Below are positions 46,101 through 53,390 of a stretch of DNA of 64,000 nucleotides, piece by piece (the stretch's first letter is position 1; every line of letters starts with the position of its first letter). The DNA lies in the NCBI GenBank assembly GCA_964017185.1, contig OZ024870.1, positions 62,226,812 through 62,290,811 of the forward strand, in the 5' to 3' direction. The position numbers and the translations under genes are program-made. This DNA is from Rugalucina vietnamica (Eukaryota > Mollusca > Bivalvia > Lucinida > Lucinidae). The notes beneath the pieces were generated by a model, which had not been told where the DNA came from, did no database searches, and saw only the letters and a list, made by a program, of their open reading frames with translations.

Positions 46101-48594
46101 TGATAACTATGGTTGAATACTGTTGTATTCCGCAATTTCAATTGACTTCACATGAAAGGTGATGTAAAAAGTGCATTATGGTGCTTTTTCTGTCTTTGAC
46201 TGGACTAACATAAAAGATTGTTTTGCTTGGCTGTGGCCAATAAGATGCTGCGGCTGTGGATTATCCATTAAAATATGTTTACACTAGTCATGTAATGAAC
46301 TTCAAAATGGCTAATAAAACAAATGATGCTGATAGTGTGCTGATAAAACTCTTCTCTACAAATCCAATGATGGAGAGTTTGCCATCACACTAGGCTTTCA
46401 CAATACTATAGAAAAAGCTACTTGCTCCGTGAGAAGATTATATGCTCCTGTTTTTGAGTTATAGAGCAGACACAAAATTGTATGAAAAATAATCAAAGGG
46501 AAATAACTCCAAAGATATGCAAGCAAGAGTTATGGTTCTTTAACATGACATATCATCTCATAGTGCTTTATAAGTGTACCAAGTTTCATTGAAATATTTC
46601 TTATGGTTTTCAAGTTATAGAGCAGACATGAAATTGTATGGAAAAATGATCAAAGGGAAATAACTCCAAAGATATGAAAGCAAGAGTTATAATTCTTGTG
46701 CATGACACATTGTCTCATCGTGCTTTATAAGTGTACCAAGTTTCACTGAAATTTCTCTTATGGTTTTCAAGTTATAGAGTGGACACGAAATTGTATGGAA
46801 AATAATCAAAGGGAAATTACTCCAAAGATATGCAAGCAAGAGTTATGGTTCTTTAACATGACACATCATCTCATAGTGCTTTATAAGTGTACCAAGTTTC
46901 ATTGAAATATCTCTAACAGTTTTCGAGTTATATAGCGGACATGAAATTGTATGGAAAATAATCAAAGGTCAATAACTCATAAAATACTCAAACCAGAGTT
47001 ATGGTTCTTGTGCATGACTGATCATGCTTAATAAGTGTACCAAGTTTTATTGAAAAATCTTAAACGGTTTTCAAGTTATAGACTGGACACAAAATTATAT
47101 GGAAAATAATCAAAGGGAAATAACTCCAAAAATACTCAAGCTAGAGTTATGGTTCTTGTGCATGACATATCATCTGATCATGCTTAATAAGTGTACCAAG
47201 TTTTATTGAAAAATCTTAAACGGTTTTCAAGTTATAGACCGGACACGAAATTATATGGAAAATAATCAAAGGGAAATAACTCCAAAAATACTCAAGCTAG
47301 AGTTATGGTTCTTGTGCATGACACATCGTCTCGTCGTGGTTTACAAGTGTACCAAGTTTCATTGAAAAATCTTTAACGGTTTTCAAGTTATAGAGCGGAC
47401 ACGATTTGTGACGGACAGACGGACGGACGGACAGACGCACGGGGAAAAACAATATGTCTCCCGACCCTGTCGGGGGGAGACATAACTGTCCTACAAAATT
47501 GGGTTTTGTCCAGCAAAAACTTGCAGTCTGCCAAACAGCTGTTTTGCAGCTGAAAAAAGATTTCATGAAGACTGAACAAGTTGAAACAACCATAATGGCA
47601 TTAGCCATTTATGTACAGTTCAAATTCGAAATGATTTACACAAAAAGTGCCACCGAATTTCTGATTTTTGGTTACATCCCAACCTTTAAGTTTACACAGC
47701 TTTTGTTTCCCGACAGCTGGATCGAATTCGAACATATCAGTATATGATATTGCTCTGTAAAGCACTGTAAGGGATTTTTTCTTCCACGGTTTATGATATG
47801 TACAGCCTTGCCTGATATTGTATATCCAAACTCTAATGCTTCCATTAGTTGTTAAAATCATTTTATTTAAAAGTTGAAGACCTAAAATGTAAGCGAGTTG
47901 TGTTTTAAAAGCTAGCGCTGAAAACGGCACGGAAACAATGTGTAAACGAAATAACAGTTACATGTAACAGCAGACCTTCACAAAGCGAAAATTCCATAAC
48001 TAACGCAATACATATAGTATACATACAGTACTCTCTTCACTAAAGGCATAGTTGAATCAGGATGACTACTTGGGCTTAAATTTGGACTATTCAATACTAA
48101 GCACAAAACGAAACACGCATTTATCATTTGTATTCTGGGCTAAATATAATTTGGATTTCCAAAGTCAATGTCTTAAAATGAACATGGTGTTAATTTTCTG
48201 AGAAAAATATACCCTTATTTTATTGAGTAACTGCCGCTATAGAATAAGGCCGTATGACCAGGCAATCCCTATACAAAATGCTACACATACCGAGCTGAAT
48301 CTTTAGCCTGTATTGGCTAGGGATACAGACGCATGTCTTTAGCCTGTATTGGCTAAAGATACGGGGCTGTATCTCTAGCCACTACCTTTTAAATTATCAT
48401 CATCTTGAGACCCACTCAAATATATTATAAACTTTGCAGCCAAGAGAAAAATTAGAACAGAATGCAGGTAAAAATCACTGCAACGAACCTGTTCCTATGG
48501 ATGGGGAAAGATCCAACTTATTTCTCCTGGGTGCTAAACTTGACCTTCGTCTTTTCTTGGTTGGAACTACCGGTACATCTAAATTTTCTGCCAT
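28109..48594 (-). CDS. DSN1: DSN1-like MIS12 kinetochore complex subunit, ten exons
   Basis: Coding exons in order: 48594-48489, 44644-44571, 44192-44129, 40964-40889, 40361-40323, 39925-39857, 34704-34633, 29792-29651, 28607-28517 and 28200-28109 (TAG). Every junction is AG/GT and all phases agree, giving 274 residues (human 356). Seen: N-terminal basic RRRSSL (15-20), a fit to the Aurora B site that in DSN1 controls CENP-C binding; a helical part with SPEQRIEELCKLCVQCAVDH; a coiled coil with MDAMIEEYEVRINRLKKEED (compare human SVAEMKEYITKFSLERQTWD); a second helix with NTEMCQCLAKLKLLVRQHER; and a tail LDSPRNLIGHEFPTPPQTPT like the human LDPSPARKLL end that binds SPC24/25. The family joins CENP-C at the inner kinetochore to NDC80. 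The name rests on remembered similarity. The start is the first ATG of exon 1; a 5' UTR exon is possible. Introns are packed with transposons. Confidence 0.85.
28719..28912 (+). mobile_element. Family B MITE in DSN1 intron 8
   Basis: TTAA (28719-28722), then CCCATTTTTGACGAATGGAT, running to GTG then TTAA (28907-28910). The central hairpin CAAACAGAATAGCCCC is partly shortened. Confidence 0.8.
29205..29360 (-). repeat. tRNA-like SINE fragment
   Basis: Minus strand: CGGCCTAGTGTTAGAGTGTC as a box A region and GGTTGGACCCC as a weakened box B. Diverged and lacking a tail. Confidence 0.5.
29363..29632 (-). mobile_element. Family C hairpin MITE in DSN1 intron 8
   Basis: CATTATGAAAACATGCCCATG to ACATGTTTTCCTGATG. 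It ends 18 bp from the exon 8 donor. The central palindrome is reduced. Confidence 0.83.
29806..30039 (+). mobile_element. Family A hairpin MITE at the DSN1 exon 8 acceptor
   Basis: Lies on the 5' side of exon 8 in the gene's orientation. Only 13 nt (29793-29805) separate it from the exon, and these include the AG. The intron 7 branch point must therefore lie inside the MITE. The central stem is disturbed (GCAGTAACTGATC). Confidence 0.85.
30142..30621. mobile_element. MITE with 38-bp TATATGTGAC TIRs
   Basis: TATATGTGACAGTATCTGAC at the left and its inverted partner, reading TATATGTGACGTTCTCTGAG, at the right. Both continue into GGTCTTGTGGAG. Probable TA target. It lies in DSN1 intron 7 and is non-coding. 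Confidence 0.8.
30691..31753 (+). mobile_element. Family I element (Helentron-like)
   Basis: 5' end: hairpin GTTTTCTGAGGAAAAC, then TATGTCCCCC. 3' end: TTGGAGGGACATAA. The core has five or six units of about 150 bp with CTGTGCAAGTTTGGTCAAAA and GGTCAAGGTCACC. A GC-rich GGATGCGGACGCCGACGG stretch precedes the end. Confidence 0.8.
31754..32387. other. DSN1 intron 7, no feature recognised
   Basis: Unique-looking intronic DNA between the family I and family D elements. Confidence 0.5.
32388..34616 (+). mobile_element. Family D element (Helentron-like), copy 1
   Basis: 5' end: hairpin GGACCAATGGTC, then ACCTGAGATC. The core has nearly five units of 455 bp (starting near 32432, 32886, 33341, 33797 and 34252), each with TTGACCTTGCC and GGTCAAGGTCATCC. 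GACGGACGACGGACAGACG follows, then the 3' hairpin AGCTCACCTGTGAGCC / GGCTCAGGTGAGCTA. It ends 16 bp from the DSN1 exon 7 donor. No coding capacity. Confidence 0.85.
34730..35080. other. DSN1 intron 6 start, no clear feature
   Basis: The part at 34955-35000 (GTGCAGTAATTGTTCAGCTGAC) looks like a decayed family A scrap. The rest is unassigned. Confidence 0.4.
36903..37530 (-). mobile_element. Family E fragment inside the Mutator-like element
   Basis: Reverse orientation; its 3' end is at TATACCCCCGGTATTTATGC, then TCCGTTC-type repeats and three core units with GAGGTCAAA-CTAG. The 5' end is missing. Confidence 0.75.
37590..37812 (+). mobile_element. Family F 3' fragment
   Basis: CTAGCATTCACCATTC to CCTTCCAACTTTACC, then GAAGTTGGGTCATAA. 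It has a long CCAC/ACAC-rich microsatellite where the main copy at 41457-43616 has ACGT. Confidence 0.7.
40036..40269 (-). mobile_element. Family A hairpin MITE in DSN1 intron 5
   Basis: Perfect AATT duplication. The central stem is of the TTCGCGG/CCGCGAA type. Confidence 0.88.
40591..40818 (+). mobile_element. Family A hairpin MITE in DSN1 intron 4
   Basis: Perfect ATAT duplication (40587-40590 and 40819-40822). The central stem is of the TTCGCAG/CTGCGAA type. Confidence 0.88.
41457..43616 (+). mobile_element. Family F element (Helentron-like), split by a pogo-like element
   Basis: 5' end: ACTAGAAATGC, hairpin GTGTTTGTAAAACAC, then TATGCCCCCAACT. 3' end: AGTTGGGGGCATAAT. The core has three units of about 315 bp with CAAATTTTGTTTTCAAA and GGGGCATAACTC. 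ACGTACGTACGT and ACAC repeats come before the end. Unit 1 is interrupted at 41791. Confidence 0.82.
41791..43027. mobile_element. pogo/Tigger-like non-autonomous element
   Basis: Ends CAGGCCGACTTCGCTATCTC and its inverted counterpart, each next to TA. The sister repeat unit at about 43335 reads CAAATACTTCTTGAG, exactly the empty site. The subterminal TGTCGAA words recur. No transposase frame is seen. Confidence 0.85.
43617..43725. repeat. Hairpin repeat M, copy 1
   Basis: GCATTAACATCTGCTGGGCC pairs with its inverted match ending GATGTTAATGC; CCTCTGGAGGGTTGAAACCC lies at the tip. It shares the GTTGAAA-CCCTC tip and GATCCCT border with 52307-52432. It starts right at the 3' end of family F. 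Confidence 0.6.
43768..43948 (+). mobile_element. tRNA-derived SINE, 3' truncated
   Basis: Same family as 24446-24688: box A TGGCCGAGCGG, box B GGTTCGAGCCCC, then CAAGCCAAGTTCTGCCTCTG. It stops after CTCGTCTCA, where a family A piece begins. Confidence 0.83.
43949..44068 (+). mobile_element. Family A hairpin MITE, 3' half only
   Basis: GATAGTACAAGCCCTCTTCT to CATGCGAAGGCTC. The central palindrome is absent. It lies 60 bp from DSN1 exon 3. Confidence 0.75.
44817..44911. repeat. Small hairpin (95 bp)
   Basis: ATCTTACA and TGTAAGAT at the ends. The arms CATTTCATATGAAATTTATA and its complement flank a tip CAAAGGCT. In DSN1 intron 1. Confidence 0.65.
44912..45306. mobile_element. Decayed pogo-like remnant
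   Basis: CCTCTATATAACGCCC and TTATAACACGG at the left; the inverted CATTATAATGAGGCTGACCTG and ACAAGGTTTCACTTATAACA at the right. The ends are imperfect. Confidence 0.45.
45605..47484 (+). mobile_element. Family G element (Helentron-like), carrying a hAT-like insertion
   Basis: 5' end: ACTAGAATT, hairpin TTTTCTATGTGAAAA, then TGTCTCCCCC. 3' end: CGGGGGGAGACATAA. The core has about eight units of 155-180 bp with AAGTGTACCAAGTTTCATTG and GGGAAATAACTCC. (GACG)n at 47410-47440 precedes the 3' end. Non-coding. Confidence 0.82.
45922..46450. mobile_element. hAT-like MITE with 8-bp duplication inside family G
   Basis: Ends CAGGAGCCTATAATATCTCA and the inverted partner reading CAGGAGCATATAATCTTCTC. 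TTTTTGAG stands on both sides (45914-45921 and 46451-46458). Uninterrupted sister units read GGTTTTCAAGTTATAGAG at the same place. Length 529 bp, no transposase. Confidence 0.88.
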
Positions 48595-49960
48595 CTTTGA
48601 ACACTATAATGAGCCTGTACTTCTGAAATGATAACAAGAGGACTAAACTAAATGGTTCTGTAACCCGAGATCTGAGATATATACCACTAAATCTGTTACT
48701 TTTTATTTCATTTTTTTTCTAGTGTAACATCCCTTTCAAAATTATTTCAGCTCATTTGATACGGGCCAATCATCAGGTGGGGCAAAAACGGGATATATGT
48801 CATATGAGATTTGGTAGGATGGCCGACCATATGACTGATGTAATGTGATGGCATTGGATATGATATAGTGGATAGAGAGATAGTATGAGCTTGATATGTG
48901 TACAGCAGCCTTGGCCTGTGCATGTTGCGCAGTGTAAATGAGTATTGGGGGGGACAGTGGGGATATGGTAGTCTCTAGCTGTGGGGTGCAGATTTTATTC
49001 TGGCCGGTGGGAAGCACAGTTGCATCTAACCGAGGAATAAAATATGCAGTATGAAAGTGTATGAAAGGGAATTTGAGTATGAATGTTTACAGGGGGGTCA
49101 GTGGGGACATGGTAGTCTCTAACTGTGGGGTGCAGATTTTATTCTGGCCGGTGGGAAGCTGTTGCATCTAACCGAGGAATAAAATATGCAGTATGAAAGA
49201 TGGTTGAAAGGCAGTCTAATCAATATGACACCACTGTATGATAGTTCAAGAATAGTATAGGAAGCATGTAGACTTGTATCAGTAAGCAGGGAAGGGTGAC
49301 TGTTGTCATATGGACGTGGTTTCATAATCATGTTTAATGTAAATAGTTGTAAATAGTTGTAGATAAAGTCGTCTCATGTTTATAAATCATGTTGGAAATC
49401 AAATTAATTATATCATTTTGTCATTATCCATTAAAGGAACATGTAAAAAAAAAGTTGGGAGCTTACACTTTAACATTTAATTATTATATAAGAGAGCATG
49501 GCGAGACTCAAGACAGTGTACATATGTAAATACTTTAGCCTTATTTTCTGCAAATTTGTTTATTAAGTGTTACTGTTCTGGCTATTTTTTGATGAATGTT
49601 GGTATGCTTCAGTAAGAGCATGGATGTGGTAGTATGCTGAATCATATCATCATTTTGATTGAATAAATACAGGAAGATATGCACTTATGACTGTTATTTT
49701 GTTGATAATGTGTACGATGTATCAAAAAAAAAAAAAAAAATGTAATATATATATATATTATAGGCAATCATATCAATTTGCCTTTACAGGTATTTCGGGC
49801 ATGCACATAGATCTGCAAATATGCATGTATGTGTGCATGCGCAAAATAAGCAACATGAGCTTAAGTACATGTATTAAGTACAGGTGTGAAAGAAAAGCAC
49901 ATTGAGTTGATAGGCAGCAATAAAATGCCATAATCGATATACAACAACAACAACAATATA
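48595..49960. other. Upstream flank of DSN1 with a tandem duplication
   Basis: A block of about 108 bp with CAGATTTTATTCTGGCCGGT occurs at 48948-49056 and again at 49092-49199. A family-D-like scrap (AGAGGACTAAACTAAATGGT) lies at 48637-48680. No TATA box is seen before the DSN1 ATG, and I find no gene on the other strand. Confidence 0.5.
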
Positions 49961-49972
49961 TGTATATTATAT

Positions 49973-50706
49973 GGCTGAGGCTATCCGCACGACGGTCGTG
50001 CCGATAAGCGGCATTATCCGCACGACGGTCGTGCCGATAAGCGGCGTTATCGGCCCGACTGTCGTGCGGATAGCCAATGCTACAGGTATTGGCTATCGGC
50101 ACGATGGGAATATAAGATTTTCTAACAAGCTTACGTATGCATTAAACTTTTAATTTGTCATTAAATGAATTAATTATGTGTTTAGCTATTGAAATGCATT
50201 CAAAATTGACATTTTTGTTAATTATGAATAAGAAAACTAGTTTGACTTGATTAATCCAGCTGATGTAAACTGAATCAAAGTAGATTTGTAACAGCGGATA
50301 AAAAAAAATCATTGCATTTTTTCAATTGTGTTACTGAAATGTTTCCATACTCCATTGTTAAAATCAAAGGCTGTTTATTCTTTTGGATTACCACATTATT
50401 TCATCATTTAGGTAACGATAATTACTGTCTCACGACTGATTTTTACAGGTAAATTTAAAGGTAAGCCAATTTCAGCAAAATAACAATTTTGTTAATTAAA
50501 AAGTAAAAAATCCTGCATGTGTAATATTCTGTTTCAGTTTTGAAGCCAGTATAATATATTTTTCAACTTAAAATGTATAAATTTCTAAACATATTTAACA
50601 TTTGGATATCGATTTCCCTGTCGTGCGGATAACGCCGCTTATCCGCACGACGGTCGTGCCGATAAGCGGCGTTATCGGCACGACCGTCGTGCGGATAGCC
50701 AGTGTC
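49973..50706 (+). mobile_element. Mutator-like element with GCACGAC palindrome ends, copy 1
   Basis: 734 bp. Each end is an array of palindromes such as GCACGACGGTCGTGC joined by GATAAGCGGC. The borders GGCTGAGGCTATCC and GGATAGCCAGTGTC are imperfect inverted copies. The flanks ATATTATAT and ATAATATAT match at 8 of 9 positions. The AT-rich middle has no open frame. Confidence 0.85.
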
Positions 50707-50715
50707 ATAATATAT

Positions 50716-51285
50716 ATTCATTTATGACCAATCGTAGGTAAGGTAGCCTTACAGCATAAATTTACAGCTGTAGATCTGCCCACACTCTGGACCAATCGCT
50801 TGCAACATTTTAATTAGAGGCCTATGCCCAGAAAATTGTAACACTTCAAATTTCAACACGACAGCGAAAAAAATGGTCGCGAAAACTAATTACATTTGCT
50901 TATTTACATATTCCAGAGCCGTTTCTGAATATTTGTCGCAGTGGCCGTAATCAAACAGTGGTCCTTACGTTATAAAAACTATAAAAACGCCGTTTACTCA
51001 ATATTCAATCGGCAACAAAGGAAAACTTTCTTGTTTTTCTTTCGTATACTCCCGCTAAAAGGTTCTAAGGATCTATTGACATAATAATCGTGTTTTTAAC
51101 CGGGACATTTCGAGTCCTACTTGTAATAAACCTGCACGCCTGTGAGAACCAGTAAAATCTTCTATATGTGTTAAGTTAAAAAAAAAAACCTGACTATTCC
51201 ATGGTAAATAAAAAAAAGTCAAAACTTTTAAAGTCAAAACACATAGTTCACAGAAGATATTTACATACACTGTTCTTCCATGATA
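50716..51285. other. No feature recognised between the two Mutator-like copies
   Basis: Unique-looking DNA with no exon that I can support. Confidence 0.5.
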
Positions 51286-51294
51286 TTCACGGAT

Positions 51295-52059
51295 GACTGA
51301 GGCTATCCGCACGACGGTCGTGCCGATAAGCGGCGTTATCCGCACGACGGTCGTGCCGATAAGCGGCGTTATCGGCCCGACCGTCGTGCGGATAGCAAAT
51401 GCTACAGGTATTGGCTATCGGCACGACGGGAGTATAAGATTTTCTTACAAGCTTACGAATGCATTAAACTATTAATGAATGCATTAAACTATTAATTTGT
51501 CATTAAATAAATAAATTATGGTTTTAGCTATATAGAAATACATTCGAAATTAACATTTTTGTTAATTATGACTAAGAAAACTAGTTTGATTTGATTTATC
51601 CAGCTGATGTAAACTGAATCACAGCAGCCGGAGAAAAATATAATCATTGCAATTATTTTAATTGTGTAACTGAAATGTTTCCATACTTCATTGTTAAAAT
51701 CAAAGGCTGTTTATTCTTTTGGATTACCACAATTTTTTAAATATTTAGGTTACGATAATTGACATAATTTCTTTCTCATACGCATGACTGATTTTTACAG
51801 GTAAATTCACAGGTAAGCCAATTTCAGCAAAATTACAATTTTGTTAATTAAAAAGTAAAAATTTCCTGCATGTGTAATATTCTGTTTCAGTTTTGAAGCC
51901 AGTGTAATATATTTATCAACTTAAAATGTATCCATTTCTAGACATTTTTAACATTTGGATATCGATTTCCTTGTCGTGCGGATAACGCCGCTTATCCGCA
52001 CGACGGTCGTGCCGATAAGCGGTGTTATCGGCACGACCGTCGTGCGGATAGCCAGTGTC
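51295..52059 (+). mobile_element. Mutator-like element with GCACGAC palindrome ends, copy 2
   Basis: 765 bp, same orientation and same internal sequence as copy 1. Exact 9-bp duplication TTCACGGAT at 51286-51294 and 52060-52068. The exact duplication suggests it inserted more recently than copy 1. Confidence 0.9.
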
Positions 52060-52306
52060 TTCACGGATACAGTTCATATTGGCAGTTCATAAGGCCACTT
52101 TAATATACGTGCCTTTTTTTCTTCATTAATATGCGCCTGTTAAAATGTGGGGCACGGGTATTTATGCAGTAATAATGTGTAACTTAAATCCGTCCGGAAC
52201 AAGCATAAGAATGAAAACTTCTACGCGTATGAAAATGTGACGAGGCTGTAAAATAAAATGCACCATTATTTCTTTCGTTTGTGCTGAATTTATGCAATAA
52301 TAGCGA

Positions 52307-52432
52307 TCAAAATGATTTTGTCATTCATTAACCGTGATGATTCGTTAGGTCCCTCGGAGAGTGTTGAAAACCCTCCCCTCGGGACCGAGCGAATGTTAAT
52401 GAATGCCCGGGAAAATCATGTTTGATCCCTCT
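52307..52432. repeat. Hairpin repeat M, copy 2
   Basis: ATTCATTAAC...GTTAATGAAT arms with GGTCCCTCGGAGAGTGTTG at the tip. Same plan as 43617-43725 but with diverged stem sequence. Confidence 0.6.
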
Positions 52433-52530
52433 TTTCGAATCTCCTATAGACTGTCAAGGAAAATAGAAGTTGCGTCAAATTTTCAGTATAAATCAGACAG
52501 CATCTCGCGGACAGGATTCCACAAGAATAT

Positions 52531-52814
52531 CATCAGGAAACCATGTCCGTGAAATAAATACCCCATTATAGCCCACTTTTTATATAAAACTGGGGTAGGC
52601 AGGGATATATCTATGTTTTCCAATTTTTACTCCAAAACATAGATTGTGGGTACGCGTTAGCACCGCCTCGCCGAGGCGGTTCTAACGTGTACCCACGATC
52701 TATGACTTGAGCAAACACAAGAAAAATATCAAATTTTTGCTACCAAAAATTTTCATTTTTTACAACTTTAAAAATCTCTGCATACTAGTATTGAATGGGC
52801 GTGTTTTTGTAATG
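52531..52814 (+). mobile_element. Family C hairpin MITE
   Basis: CATCAGGAAACCATGTCCGTG to GTGTTTTTGTAATG. Perfect CCGCCTCGCCGAGGCGG centre. Confidence 0.87.
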
Positions 52815-52939
52815 ACTATCATCATCTAGACTTTAGGTCGCACTGAAAATAAAATGAAAATGATACCGAAACAGTTACAGACTATGAAAGACTCGGATCA
52901 GCGAAACAGAAATTTTAATGTCTTCTGTTAGCCTGAAGA

Positions 52940-53218
52940 CATCAGGAAAACATGTCCGTGTAATGTATACCCCGCTTAAACCCCACTTTTATATAGCAAA
53001 ACTGGGGTATGTAGGGGTACACCTATTTTTCTTATTTTTGCTCCAAAACATAGATTGTGGGTACGCGTTAGCACCGCCTCGCCGAGGCGGTTCTAACGTG
53101 TACCCACAATCTATGTTTTGAGCAAAAATAAGAAAAATATTAAACATTTTCAGCTGAAAATTTCCAATTTTTAAAGCACAAAAAACGCTGTATATTGCAT
53201 GGGCATGTTTTCGTAATG
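52940..53218 (+). mobile_element. Family C hairpin MITE with long flanking repeat
   Basis: Almost identical to the copy at 52531 in its centre and arms. The 21-bp segment GTCTTCTGTTAGCCTGAAGA plus C stands on both sides (52919-52939 and 53219-53239), far longer than a normal target duplication. Confidence 0.87.
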
Positions 53219-53239
53219 GTCTTCTGTTAGCCTGAAGAC

Positions 53240-53390
53240 ATGTCTGAACCGGTGTAGTTTTTCTCGCGAAAATTGTCAGCCGTCACTCTTTACTTCCTTG
53301 TTATGACGGGTGGTTAGGACGACTTATGTCACTGACTGACCAGAGTCTGGTCGGTGGTATATAAGCACAGGCTTACTCGAATACGATGTC
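53240..53390 (+). promoter_or_regulatory. TATA-box promoter of the small Gly-rich membrane-protein gene
   Basis: TATATAAG at 53358-53365. A TCAGTTT initiator with its A at about 53391 lies 30 bp downstream, ideal spacing. The first exon then ends with the strong donor AAAG/GTAAGAG at 53426. Family C MITEs lie just upstream (to 53239), so the native promoter between MITE and TATA is only about 120 bp. Confidence 0.75.

Noticed and set aside
47601-47930. 109-codon minus-strand frame next to family G
   Set aside because: No recognisable domain and no agreement with the phases of DSN1, in whose intron 1 it lies.
49971-50153. Open frames across the GCACGAC palindromes (IRTTVVPISGVI repeats)
   Set aside because: They are translations of the palindrome array in both Mutator-like copies and are not genes.
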